DNA of 10,692 nt from an uncultured Collinsella sp. (GCA_900547805.1 URIE01000059.1:1-10692), one strand, 5' to 3'. Positions 1-7,247 are shown, counted from the first letter of the stretch. Made by a program: numbers and translations. Notes: generated by a model not told the origin, from the letters alone.

Positions 1-26
1 CAGCGTCAGATGTGTATAAGAGACAG
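1..26 (+). other. Nextera read-1 adapter remnant (not genomic)
   Basis: These bases match the 3' part of the Illumina Nextera read-1 transposase adapter, including the full 19-bp Tn5 mosaic end AGATGTGTATAAGAGACAG at positions 8-26. Genomic sequence begins at about position 27. The remnant cuts off the TetR-family gene on the minus strand, so residues translated through this stretch are artefactual. Confidence 0.97.
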
Positions 27-271
27 GCGGTAATGAGCTCAACATGCTCACGAATCTCGGCCAGCAGGCTCTCCTCGATTTGATTGATAAAGTCGGGAAT
101 ATCGCGGTAGTGCGAATAGAACGTGCGGCGCGTGAGGCCAGCGCGCTCGGTGAGTGACGCGACGTTAACACGCGAAAGATCGCCGCTTTCGGCAAGCTCG
201 TCGGCGAGCGCCTGGCGAAGAGCGCGCTGCGAGCGAAGGGATCGACGATCGCATTTCTCGAGCTGGAACAA
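27..271 (-). CDS. TetR/AcrR-family transcriptional regulator, 5' part only
   Basis: About 81 codons are present before the adapter. The start is a TTG at 271, preceded by AAGGAGGA (a rather short 3-5 nt spacer); an in-frame TAA at 286-284 leaves no upstream alternative, and there is no ATG in frame. Residues 14-60 form a TetR-type helix-turn-helix region: a first helix (RSQRALRQALADELAE), then VNVASLTERAGLTRRTFYSH, which has the classic TetR recognition-helix pattern ending in FYSHYRD. The ligand-binding C-terminal half lies beyond the contig, so the effector cannot be guessed. The gene is downstream of and co-oriented with the PTS gene but separated from it by an intrinsic terminator, so it is probably a separate transcript. 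Two TGCACA-containing inverted repeats in its own promoter region suggest autoregulation. Confidence 0.85.
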
Positions 272-292
272 ACGTCCTCCTTGTTACTCAGT

Positions 293-337
293 CTGTGCGC
301 TATTGCACAGTCCGAGTATTATTGCACACCGTGTGCA
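293..337 (-). promoter_or_regulatory. Two palindromic operator candidates upstream of the TetR-family gene
   Basis: There are two inverted repeats with related half-sites: CTGTGC-N6-GCACAG at 293-310 and TGCACAC-C-GTGTGCA at 323-337. They lie 22-66 bp upstream of the TTG start at 271, where an autoregulatory TetR operator is expected. The second overlaps a weak promoter-like element on the minus strand (TTGATG with AATACT about 15 nt downstream). The remaining bases between the terminator at 529 and this site (338-528) hold no gene that I can support. Confidence 0.45.
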
Positions 338-528
338 TCAACACGTAAAGGCAATAGAAAACACACCGCCCGGGGACGATGCGGGACGAGCCCTTGGGCC
401 ATGGCATTCCCTCCCCGCGTATTCTGGAACGCGAAAACTGGCGGCACCCCATACCGAGAGCTTTCTGCTATCACACCGCAGGAATGGTTGGGCGTTTCCG
501 GCGGAGCCGGAGTTGACGTCCCAAATCG

Positions 529-561
529 AAAAAAGGACCCACGCCCTATGGGCATGGATCC
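529..561 (-). terminator. Intrinsic terminator of the PTS gene
   Basis: Read on the minus strand, 561-550 and 546-535 form a 12-bp stem (GGATCCATGCCC against GGGCGTGGGTCC) with two G-U wobble pairs and a three-base loop, followed by six T residues (534-529). It begins 36 nt after the PTS stop codon. The wobble pairs favour folding of the minus-strand RNA, so the direction is clear. Confidence 0.9.
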
Positions 562-596
562 TTGAGAAAGGGGTGCAGCCACTTTTACCCTGCTGG

Positions 597-2054
597 CTAT
601 GCGGCAATCTTCTCCGCAGCAGCTTCCTTGTCGGTCTTGGTGCCCAGGACAAGCACCGCGATGATCGGAAGAACAGTGGCAATCACGGCGCCGATGGTGA
701 GGCCGATGAAACCCATATCGATTCCAGTCGCGGGGTCAATGTAGCAGGGCAAGCCGAGCCAGCCGTTGGCGCCGGGAGTGAACCACTTGGCACCGCAGGC
801 ACCGGCGATAGCACCGCCCACGCCAGCGGAGAGGAACGTGGCCCACATGAGCTTCTTACGGGGAATCAGGATGCCGTAGAGAGCGGGCTCGCACACACCA
901 AAGAAGCCGGAGATGGCGGCAGGAAGGATAAGGGAGGCCTTAAGGTCGGCATCCCTGCACTTGAGCAGCATACCGATGCAGGCACCCAGAATGGCACCGC
1001 AACCAGCGAAGTTCAGCGGGTTGAGGGTTGAGTAACCAACCGAAGCAATCTCGGTGAACCACAGCGGGATGATGCCCCAGTGAAGACCGAACATAACGAG
1101 CAGGCTCCAGAACGTGCCAACCACGAAGCCAGCGATGATGGGAGAAAGGGCGAGCGCAGCCTGGATGCCCAAGGCGACGGCGTTGGCCAGGATGGTGGTA
1201 ACGGGGCCGATGATGAGCAGGCCGGCGAGGGCAGAGATCAGCAGGGTAAAGACGTTGGTGAAGATGCCGCGGATGAGCTCGGGAAGCACGCCGTTGAAGA
1301 ACTTCTGGACCTTAGCGGCAAGCCACATGATGGGAATCGAAGGCAGAACCTGGGTGTAGTAGTTAAGCAGCACCAGCGGAATGCCAAACACGTCGCCAAA
1401 GACGTTGGCCTTGAGCAGCGCGTTGCCCTCAAAGAGCACACCCGTGGGGTCGCCACCGGTCATGGTCACCAGGTCGGGGTAGATCAGCACGGCGCCAATG
1501 GCCATGGAGAGCGCCGGCTTGACTCCGAACTTCTGGCCCGCCGACCATGCAACCAGAATCGGGAAGAACTCAAAGGCGGCGTAGCCGATGGCGTACAGCA
1601 CGGTATAGGTGGTCGTTGCCTTGAAGTCAGGCATGAAGGCGCAGATGAGCGAGAGCATGGAAACAATAAAGCCGCCCGCCATCAGAACACCCAGGATGGG
1701 CTGGAAAATCGATGAAATGAAGCCCAGCAGTTTTGAGAAGGGGTCCTTTGCGTCATCCCCGGCGATAAGGTCGGGGTCCTCGACGACATCCATCTGAGCC
1801 GTCGCGCTGAAGCCACCGATCTGGCACAGCTCATCGTAAATGCCGGCAACCTGCGGCCCCACGACCACCTGGTACTGGCCGCCAGCCTGGATGACATCGA
1901 TGACGCCCTTCGCAGCTTTGAGCCCTTCGGTGTTCGCCTTCGACTTGTCCTTAAGGGTGAAGCGCAGGCGCGTGATGCAGTGGCTCACGTCTTTGACGTT
2001 GCTCTTGCCACCCACTCCCTCGATGATGGTGTTGCACAATTGCTCGTACTTCAT
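597..2054 (-). CDS. PTS EIIBC permease, beta-glucoside family, without a IIA domain
   Basis: A 485-aa membrane protein of the phosphoenolpyruvate-dependent sugar phosphotransferase system that would import and phosphorylate a sugar or glycoside. The N-terminal IIB domain (residues 1-80) carries the phospho-acceptor cysteine C26 in the motif SHCITRLRF. The IIC domain (about 105-470) is highly hydrophobic and has the family motifs GLHWGIIPLW (323-332) and GVCEPALYG (386-394), the latter matching the usual G-I-T-E-P-A-I-Y-G. The protein ends at about 485 residues, so the IIA domain found in BglF-type EIIBCA proteins (about 620 aa) is missing and must come from another protein, as for ScrA, TreB and MurP. 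The specific sugar cannot be read from sequence. The start is supported by AGGAGG at 2066-2061 with a 6-nt spacer. It is the last gene of the minus-strand cluster, with its own candidate promoter and a strong terminator. Confidence 0.93.
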   Translation of the reverse strand: MKYEQLCNTIIEGVGGKSNVKDVSHCITRLRFTLKDKSKANTEGLKAAKGVIDVIQAGGQYQVVVGPQVAGIYDELCQIGGFSATAQMDVVEDPDLIAGDDAKDPFSKLLGFISSIFQPILGVLMAGGFIVSMLSLICAFMPDFKATTTYTVLYAIGYAAFEFFPILVAWSAGQKFGVKPALSMAIGAVLIYPDLVTMTGGDPTGVLFEGNALLKANVFGDVFGIPLVLLNYYTQVLPSIPIMWLAAKVQKFFNGVLPELIRGIFTNVFTLLISALAGLLIIGPVTTILANAVALGIQAALALSPIIAGFVVGTFWSLLVMFGLHWGIIPLWFTEIASVGYSTLNPLNFAGCGAILGACIGMLLKCRDADLKASLILPAAISGFFGVCEPALYGILIPRKKLMWATFLSAGVGGAIAGACGAKWFTPGANGWLGLPCYIDPATGIDMGFIGLTIGAVIATVLPIIAVLVLGTKTDKEAAAEKIAA

Positions 2055-2176
2055 TGTGTTCCTCCTGTAGTACCTATTTGCGTTGCGATCTGTCTCGTGA
2101 CCGCTTGTCCCGCTGACGTCAGGGCGAGGACTACAGCTGCCTTGGACTCGGAGTCAATCTCCTTTGCGCTGTCTTT

Positions 2177-2205
2177 ACTATATGTATGGACTTATTCCGC
2201 AGCAA
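2177..2205 (-). promoter_or_regulatory. Candidate promoter for the PTS gene
   Basis: On the minus strand TTGCTG (2205-2200) is followed by a 17-nt spacer and TATAGT (2182-2177), a good sigma-70-type match. It starts 7 bp after the stop codon of the upstream gene. The predicted leader to the PTS start is about 115 nt and includes the perfect palindrome CTGACGTCAG (2113-2122) and an imperfect one at 2142-2157. I see no clear BglG/LicT-type RAT antiterminator site and no terminator between this gene and the one upstream, so read-through from the upstream operon also remains likely. Confidence 0.5.
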
Positions 2206-2211
2206 TTCGTC

Positions 2212-3339
2212 TTAACTCGTCTTTATTTCCAAATCGGAATTAGCGAGCAGAAGACTCGTCTGGCAGAACTTGTCCACGATGCGCTCGGGCTCTCCCTTGG
2301 GGACCTGGGTGCGCGCGGTTTCGAACGACATACCGTACTCCCATGCGGGCAGGAAATACTCAAAGTAGCCATTGGTGTAGCCGAGCACGAGGCCCTGAAC
2401 CGGGCACTCCTCCTTCATGCGAATGCCGAAGTCACCACCCAGCTCGCCCGGGAACTGGAACAGGTGCAGACCGCCCAGGCTGATGACCGCGCAGTGCAGA
2501 TCAAGATGGAAGTCATCGTGTGCAACAGTGTGGTAGAAGGGCTGAACCACAATGCGACCCAGGTCAACGGGAGTCTCACGGGGCATTTCCGCAATCTCCG
2601 CCGCAATGCCCGTCGAGATGCGCTCAACCTCGGCAATGCCCCGCCCCTGCCGCACGTTGCGGTTGGAGCAGTCGCCCGCGGCGCCCACGATCATCGCGGG
2701 GAAGTAGCCCAGGCTCGGCTCGAGCTTCTTGCTGGTAAGGCCCGCGAACTCGCTGGTAAGTTCCGTGCAGTCGGGACCGCAAACCGCAGAATGCGTTGCC
2801 CAGTTGACCAGGCCCGCAAACGGGGAGCCCTTCTCGTCGAGAAATTCGAGCAGGATGACCTCGTTGTCGGCGAGTCGGCCCGGAACGTTGCGGTTGTCGT
2901 AGTAGCCCGTGATGACCTGTTTGCCCAGGCGCGCGGTCGCAGGTTGCGCGTTGGCGCGACACTCTTCAAAGGCATCGCAGATGGTCTGCAGCAACCAGTC
3001 GTAGTAATCTTGGTCGAACTTGTTCGTCCACCAGCTGCGGTGGTACGCCACGATCGAAGTGTGGTTGTGCGTGGCGCACAGCAGCACGGCATCACGGTCG
3101 ATGCCATAGCGCGTTGCCAGCAGCGTCTTAACCTCCTCGGCCATCTGCTCCTCGACCTCCATGAAGTCGGCGGAAAACACGAAGACCTCGTGCTCGCCGT
3201 CGCTGAACAGCAGTGCGTTGGCGTACACGTCATCATGAATCGCAGTAGCGGGCTGCAGGCGATTCTCAAGGTCGCGGTAGCCGATGAGATACACATCGCC
3301 TTGCGGTGTGAGTTTTCGACGGGCATGTCCAATATTCAT
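2212..3339 (-). CDS. Neutral/alkaline ceramidase-like hydrolase domain protein (second copy)
   Basis: A 375-aa protein resembling the N-terminal domain of neutral/alkaline non-lysosomal ceramidases, zinc amidohydrolases that cleave N-acyl bonds. Motifs in order are CATHNHTS (H91, H93), NWATHSAVCG (H183), GAAGDCSNRN (219-228), FPGELGG (E299) and YTNGYFEYFLP (Y325). These correspond in order to the zinc-site motifs of the family (HTH, NW..H, SN.GD, PGE, NGY), so an active metal site is plausible. There is no signal peptide, unlike secreted ceramidases, and the protein is much shorter (375 versus about 600-700 aa) without the C-terminal Ig-like domain. It is probably cytosolic, and its substrate need not be ceramide. 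The ATG at 3339 is chosen over one at 3354 because AAAGGA precedes it by 6 nt. The gene begins 11 nt after the stop of the related upstream gene. Confidence 0.75.
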   Translation of the reverse strand: MNIGHARRKLTPQGDVYLIGYRDLENRLQPATAIHDDVYANALLFSDGEHEVFVFSADFMEVEEQMAEEVKTLLATRYGIDRDAVLLCATHNHTSIVAYHRSWWTNKFDQDYYDWLLQTICDAFEECRANAQPATARLGKQVITGYYDNRNVPGRLADNEVILLEFLDEKGSPFAGLVNWATHSAVCGPDCTELTSEFAGLTSKKLEPSLGYFPAMIVGAAGDCSNRNVRQGRGIAEVERISTGIAAEIAEMPRETPVDLGRIVVQPFYHTVAHDDFHLDLHCAVISLGGLHLFQFPGELGGDFGIRMKEECPVQGLVLGYTNGYFEYFLPAWEYGMSFETARTQVPKGEPERIVDKFCQTSLLLANSDLEIKTS

Positions 3340-3350
3340 ACGTGATCCTT

Positions 3351-4580
3351 TCATTCATTCGTAATTGCTGAGGAAATGGCCTGGAAAAGCACTGTGTCAG
3401 CCCCCCGACCAAAGCTTGAGTTCATTGCCTCGTAGGTAACCCGGTCGTATGCGTCTGATGACGGCAGGTACTTCTTCGCGCCGTTGACCAGCGTAGCCAG
3501 TACAACATGAGGGGCGAGGGCGCGAACCTGCGTGCCGAAGCTGCTGGAAAGCTCTGGCTCGGTACCCACAAGTACCACATCGCCCCAGTGCAGGATGTTC
3601 AATTGAACCTCCTCGTCGCTAGCGGGAGCATACGTATAGGTGCGCTGCGGGCGCAGACTATAAAAATCGCCGCGCTGCTGACCGGGAAGACGCACCGCGC
3701 AGACGTCACCGCTCACTGTATCGCAGGGCACGGGCACCATGTGTGCCAGCGTGTCCAACAGCTCCGCTGCAAATCGCTCGCCCAGAACATCGAGAAGCTC
3801 CTGGCCATTGCCCTGGTCATGCTGCATCACATTGCCAGATGCATCAACCTGCGTAGTGACCGCCTGCTCCACGGGCGCCTGGTCCGCCGCGGAGCCCGTT
3901 AGAAAGAGGGCGACGCAGCCCGGGAGGCTCTTTTCCGCGACGGCAGAAGCACGGCCAGCAAGGTCGCTCGATACCATCCTGTTGCCTTGCGCATCGCGTG
4001 CCTTGTCGAGCACCGACGACTGCACGTCGGCCGTGAACAGCAGGGCAATCGGCTCTTCGGTATCACTACGGCGCAGGTAGATGCTCTGCAGCCTCTTGTC
4101 CGAATACCCTTGCGGGTTGTGACCCAACCACCAGCCTGCAGGCGTCTCCACATCGCGGTTAACGTTGCAGGTAGTCGCTCCGTTACCGACCAACAGCTCC
4201 GCCTCAGATAGCGCCTCCAGGGCTTGTCGCACCGCAGCGTGTGTCGCCTCCTCGAGCCGCGCTCGCAGCAGCGCATTCTTCTTGCGCTCGCCGTCGCTTG
4301 CAAGATGCTCGGGCGTACGCACATGGGGAGATGAGAACGTGTGCGTAACGGTAATCCACACCAGATTGGGAGCGCAGCCTGTCTCACGCGCCGCCAAAGT
4401 GCGCAGCGGTTCGACCACATCGGCGCGCAGAGAGGTCGCCTCCACACTCACGATGCAGCAGCGCTCACCTGCCTCAACGAGCACCGCGCGCACCCACAGG
4501 GAATCGAGTTCGACATCAAACCCGTCGAATGGCAATACCCCATCCAGGTTGATGTTCGCTTTACCCGCTCCTGCTTTCAC
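3351..4580 (-). CDS. Ceramidase-like domain protein (first copy), metal site apparently degenerate
   Basis: A 409-aa protein distantly related to its downstream neighbour. It shares the order of landmarks: VTHTFSSPH (H80), NVNRDV (139-144), LTGSAADQAP (227-236), a GTEPELSSSFG segment (339-349) and VNGAKKYLPSSDAY (365-378). By eye the zinc-site residues are incomplete: the second histidine of HxH is F82, the NW..H segment is replaced by FTADVQSS (182-189), and the tyrosine of NGY is A368. No signal peptide is visible. The GTG start at 4580 is chosen because GAGGAGG lies 6 nt upstream and the preceding gene's stop codon is only one base before it. A further in-frame ATG at 4625 lies inside the upstream gene and has no such site. 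Translational coupling with the amidohydrolase-like gene is likely. It could be a regulatory or scaffolding partner of the second copy, but this is inference. Confidence 0.7.
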   Translation of the reverse strand: MKAGAGKANINLDGVLPFDGFDVELDSLWVRAVLVEAGERCCIVSVEATSLRADVVEPLRTLAARETGCAPNLVWITVTHTFSSPHVRTPEHLASDGERKKNALLRARLEEATHAAVRQALEALSEAELLVGNGATTCNVNRDVETPAGWWLGHNPQGYSDKRLQSIYLRRSDTEEPIALLFTADVQSSVLDKARDAQGNRMVSSDLAGRASAVAEKSLPGCVALFLTGSAADQAPVEQAVTTQVDASGNVMQHDQGNGQELLDVLGERFAAELLDTLAHMVPVPCDTVSGDVCAVRLPGQQRGDFYSLRPQRTYTYAPASDEEVQLNILHWGDVVLVGTEPELSSSFGTQVRALAPHVVLATLVNGAKKYLPSSDAYDRVTYEAMNSSFGRGADTVLFQAISSAITNE

Positions 4581-4581
4581 C

Positions 4582-5625
4582 TCATACCTCCTCGTCGATA
4601 TGGTACAAGCGATGGGCGTTACCACTCAGCAGCAGATCCTTCTCTTCCTGAGAAAGGCCGAGGTCGCGCACGAACGCCGAACCGTCGAGCAGCCATTCGC
4701 GACGCACGGGATACGACGTCCCCCACACCACGTGATCGGCGCCCAACACCTTTACGGCACATTCCAGCGCCTCCTTGCCCCACGGCTGCGCGTGCGACAT
4801 CTCGAAGAAGATATGCTGGTCAAGACGCTCAGTAAGCTCACCGCTGTCCGCTTGGAAGCGCTGCACCTTATCGACGCGCTTGGCAGCCGCCGGCAGCAGC
4901 ATCTGCTTGATAGCAAAGAAGCCGCCTCCCAGCATGGAGTGAACCATCTTGAGATTGGGATAGCGTACGAAGAAGTCGGAGAAAAGCTCACGGCCCACGG
5001 CCGTGGTCTGGTCAACGCAGCGGCCGTACGAACGGCGCAGGTTGTTGTAGTCAAGCAGCGAGGCATTATCCACCGGCACGGGCACGTGGTGCACGTAAAC
5101 TGTCGCATTGTGCTGATTGAGCTTCTCGAACAGCGGGGCGAACATGGGATCGTCCAGGTAGTAGTTGCCGTAATGGCTGCAAAGCTGCACGCCCGCAAAG
5201 CGCTTCTCACCCAGATAATGGTCGATCTCTGCGTCGAGGTCCACGCCGCCAAAAGGCGGCACCACCATGAGCGGGATCAGGCGACCGCGCGAACGCTCGG
5301 CGAAGTCCGCCATGCCATCGTTGAACAGGCGGCACATCGCAAGGCTCATCCACTCATTGCAGCCAGGAACCTTCATGACAGCTTTATCCACGCCCGCCTC
5401 GTCCATATCGGCAAGCATGCCCTCAAGCACATAGTCGCCCTGCGCGTAATTGAGCGAAGGAAATCCCGCGGGCTTCTCAACGGTAATCTGCTTTACACCG
5501 TTTTCTTCCTTGAGGTACACCTTGGTGCCATAGGCAAGCGGAGCCTCGGCGATAAACGTCGACAGCGCCTGCTCGTCCTCAAACAGGGACTCGGGAAACC
5601 AGTACATATTCGCATCTACAACCAT
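4582..5625 (-). CDS. Amidohydrolase-2 (ACMSD-like) family protein with altered metal ligands
   Basis: A 347-aa TIM-barrel-type protein of the amidohydrolase-related family (Amidohydro_2). Recognisable segments are an N-terminal VVDANMYWFPE, a long central barrel, TVYVHHVPV (H179/H180), LKMVHSMLGGG (H229), VVWGTSYP (300-306) and LLSGNAHRLY near the C-terminus. Family members normally bind a metal through DxHxH, two further histidines and the aspartate of GSDYP. Here the first motif reads D4-A-N6-M-Y8 and the last G-T-S304-Y-P, so three of five expected ligands are replaced. Either the enzyme works without the usual metal or it is non-catalytic. The start at 5625 is set by GAGGAG at 5637-5632 with a 6-nt spacer; an in-frame ATG at 5652 falls at the predicted transcription start and is rejected. 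It is the first gene of the cluster below the LysR gene. Confidence 0.85.
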   Translation of the reverse strand: MVVDANMYWFPESLFEDEQALSTFIAEAPLAYGTKVYLKEENGVKQITVEKPAGFPSLNYAQGDYVLEGMLADMDEAGVDKAVMKVPGCNEWMSLAMCRLFNDGMADFAERSRGRLIPLMVVPPFGGVDLDAEIDHYLGEKRFAGVQLCSHYGNYYLDDPMFAPLFEKLNQHNATVYVHHVPVPVDNASLLDYNNLRRSYGRCVDQTTAVGRELFSDFFVRYPNLKMVHSMLGGGFFAIKQMLLPAAAKRVDKVQRFQADSGELTERLDQHIFFEMSHAQPWGKEALECAVKVLGADHVVWGTSYPVRREWLLDGSAFVRDLGLSQEEKDLLLSGNAHRLYHIDEEV

Positions 5626-5658
5626 ATTATTCTCCTCACAGTAGGATTTCATGGCTCC

Positions 5659-5687
5659 AGTCTACGAATTGATTTATTCGCTCTCAA
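5659..5687 (-). promoter_or_regulatory. Candidate promoter of the amidohydrolase-ceramidase-PTS cluster
   Basis: On the minus strand TTGAGA (5687-5682), a 17-nt spacer and TAGACT (5664-5659) form a plausible promoter with a transcription start near 5652, leaving a short leader before the ribosome binding site at 5637. The -35 box and spacer lie within the inverted repeat at 5666-5690. Confidence 0.5.
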
Positions 5688-5728
5688 TTCCATTCGTATT
5701 CAGTTTTATTCCCGTATCGAATACTGAA
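5666..5728 (-). promoter_or_regulatory. Inverted repeats, probable LysR-type regulator binding region
   Basis: GAATTGA-N11-TCAATTC (5666-5690) is a perfect 7-bp inverted repeat that fits the T-N11-A pattern of LysR-type sites. A second inverted repeat, TTCAGT-N18-ACTGAA (5699-5728), encloses a nested TATTC-N7-GAATA. Relative to a predicted start near 5652 the two lie at about -14 to -38 and -47 to -76. This resembles the activation and recognition sites of LysR-type promoters. The regulator gene ends just upstream at 5751. Confidence 0.5.
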
Positions 5729-5750
5729 CAGTGCCGAAACAAGGCGAGGC

Positions 5751-6647
5751 TTACCGGTTCGCGATGTGCCGAAGAAGCGCAGCCGTCTCGGGTGTGGGTT
5801 CAGTGCCACGCAGGTAATAGCAGCTAATCCGCGTCTCGAATGTTGGGTGGACGTCCACAAGAACCGCCTTGCCGGCACAAAGAGAGGCCGCCGGCTTGCG
5901 CATGAGCAGCGAGACGCCCATCTCGCGCGACACGAGGTCAACGATGTTTTGTGCACGTGAGCCGTTGTAGACCACATGCGGAACAAAGCCCGCCGTAGAG
6001 CAGGCGTCCAGGATCAGCGTATGCATCACCGAATCTTCGGGGAGCAACAGGAATTCCTCGTGCGCAATCTCGGCGAGGTCGATCTGGCTCAAGCCCGCCA
6101 GCGGGTGCGTCAGCGGCAGCACGGCCACGAGCTGATCGGTGTCATAGGGGATTCGAATAAAGTCATCCTCTGCATCGCCTTGCTCGACCTCGTGATTCCA
6201 ATCGCGAATGAACGCAAGGTCCAGGTGGCCTTTACGCAGCTGGTCCTTGAGCAGGTCCGGCTCGCCCTCAGTTATCTTCAGGCGGATGCCCGGGGTATCC
6301 CGATCGAAGTCCGACAGAAGACCCGTGATGCCATATGGCGCCATAATCGGAATCGATCCGATGCGAACGGTACGACGTTTGTAGCGCTTTTGGTCGGCAA
6401 GCACATTGCGCGCCTCATTGGCAGTGCGCACGAGCCGCTCGGCATAGGGCAGGAACACGCGGCCGTCGGCACTGAGCGAAACTTTACGCGTAGTTCGATC
6501 GAGGAGCGTGACGCCGAGCTCCGTCTCAAGCGATTTCATGTGCTTGCTGAGCGAAGACTGCGCGATATTGAGTTGCTCGCTGGCTTCCAGGAAATTCCTC
6601 GTCTGCGCAAGCACTATGTATTCGCGGCATTTTTCGATGTCCACCAT
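5751..6647 (-). CDS. LysR-family transcriptional regulator
   Basis: A 298-aa DNA-binding regulator of standard LysR length. Residues 1-60 form the winged helix-turn-helix: AQTRNFLEASEQLNIAQSSLSKHMKSLE leading to the typical LGVTLLDRTTRKVSLSADG. Residues from about 88 onward form the periplasmic-binding-protein-like effector domain, with the expected VRIGSIPI strand at its beginning and a LPEDSVMHTLI segment in the second half. The ATG at 6647 has GGAGG only 3 nt upstream; the adjacent GTG at 6644 has a better 6-nt spacing and may be the true start. The open frame extends to 6815 but that extension lacks family character. The gene is co-oriented with and directly upstream of the amidohydrolase-ceramidase-PTS cluster, whose promoter carries LysR-like sites, so it is the likely local regulator. 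The inducer is unknown. Confidence 0.93.
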   Translation of the reverse strand: MVDIEKCREYIVLAQTRNFLEASEQLNIAQSSLSKHMKSLETELGVTLLDRTTRKVSLSADGRVFLPYAERLVRTANEARNVLADQKRYKRRTVRIGSIPIMAPYGITGLLSDFDRDTPGIRLKITEGEPDLLKDQLRKGHLDLAFIRDWNHEVEQGDAEDDFIRIPYDTDQLVAVLPLTHPLAGLSQIDLAEIAHEEFLLLPEDSVMHTLILDACSTAGFVPHVVYNGSRAQNIVDLVSREMGVSLLMRKPAASLCAGKAVLVDVHPTFETRISCYYLRGTEPTPETAALLRHIANR

Positions 6648-6750
6648 GCACCTCCGTCGTTTGCCCACGACAAGGGTACCATGTGTCATCCCTGCACGAG
6701 GGACGGTGCGCGACGGTGCCCAAACGTTTGACCCTTCCGACGGGATATCG

Positions 6751-7212
6751 CTACGCGCGAGACGGAGCGCTGATGATGCCGGATGAGAAGAGGAAGCGTA
6801 CCGAGGGGCCCACAACCAGCAGCTGCAAGGGCAGAGCCATCACAACATTGCGCAGGACGTTTTCTGCCCAAAGCAACGGGAAGGCAGTGACGGGAGCGCC
6901 GTGCATCATGGACATCGCCGCGCCGTAGCAGCTCATGTAGGGCACCATCAGGCACACCATAAAGACGGACTTCATGATGATGCGGCTGCGCCACTCGCGC
7001 ATGCCGAGCACGCGGTTGGAAAGCGGACCGGCGTAGAACACGTCACCCACCAGCGCCGTCAGGAAACCCGGAACGAAGCCGGTGATGGCACTCATGAGAC
7101 TCTGCGGCGACAGCCCGCCCGCCAGAACGGCGGCGTTATATACGGACATGCCGGCGACCATCAGTGCGCACATAACGATAGTGAACTTTTCTTTCTGGAT
7201 TATGCTAATCAT
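6751..7212 (-). CDS. DUF2798-like membrane protein with two tandem repeats
   Basis: A 153-aa integral membrane protein with about four hydrophobic helices. It appears to be two DUF2798-type units in tandem: residues 10-65 (FTIVMCALMVAGMSVYNAAV, then a helix ending FVPGFLTALVGDVF) and residues 78-142 (VFMVCLMVPYMSCYGAAM, then AENVLRNVVMALPLQLLVVG and PSVRFLF). Each unit has the methionine-rich first helix and the second helix ending in proline and arginine that are typical of this family. The function of DUF2798 proteins is unknown. AGGAGGG at 7224-7218 gives 5 nt of spacing to the ATG. The leader carries a long hairpin (7248-7280). The 103-bp gap to the LysR gene holds the palindrome CAAACGTTTG (6721-6730) and two copies of GACGGTGC (6702-6709 and 6712-6719) but no clear terminator. 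Confidence 0.75.
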   Translation of the reverse strand: MISIIQKEKFTIVMCALMVAGMSVYNAAVLAGGLSPQSLMSAITGFVPGFLTALVGDVFYAGPLSNRVLGMREWRSRIIMKSVFMVCLMVPYMSCYGAAMSMMHGAPVTAFPLLWAENVLRNVVMALPLQLLVVGPSVRFLFSSGIISAPSRA

Positions 7213-7247
7213 CTTGACCCTCCTGAAAAGGTCGGGCCAAAAGCGAG

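Noticed and set aside
319..402. A 27-codon minus-strand frame with a GGGGAGGG site upstream
   Set aside because: Its end runs into the TetR-family palindromes, its composition is not protein-like, and the G-rich site may be chance in GC-rich DNA.
2055..2211. Possible BglG/LicT antiterminator site in the PTS leader
   Set aside because: The leader lacks a convincing RAT consensus and an overlapping terminator; only short palindromes are present.
2164..3345. Long plus-strand open frame opposite the second ceramidase-like gene
   Set aside because: It mirrors a conserved minus-strand gene; long antisense frames are common in high-GC coding DNA and this one has no recognisable domain.
4165..5727. 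A 520-codon plus-strand open frame
   Set aside because: It spans two minus-strand genes and their promoter, has no domain, and is an antisense shadow of conserved genes.
6648..6815. N-terminal extension of the LysR protein
   Set aside because: The extra residues are unlike the family, while the helix-turn-helix begins properly at 6647 or 6644 behind GGAGG.
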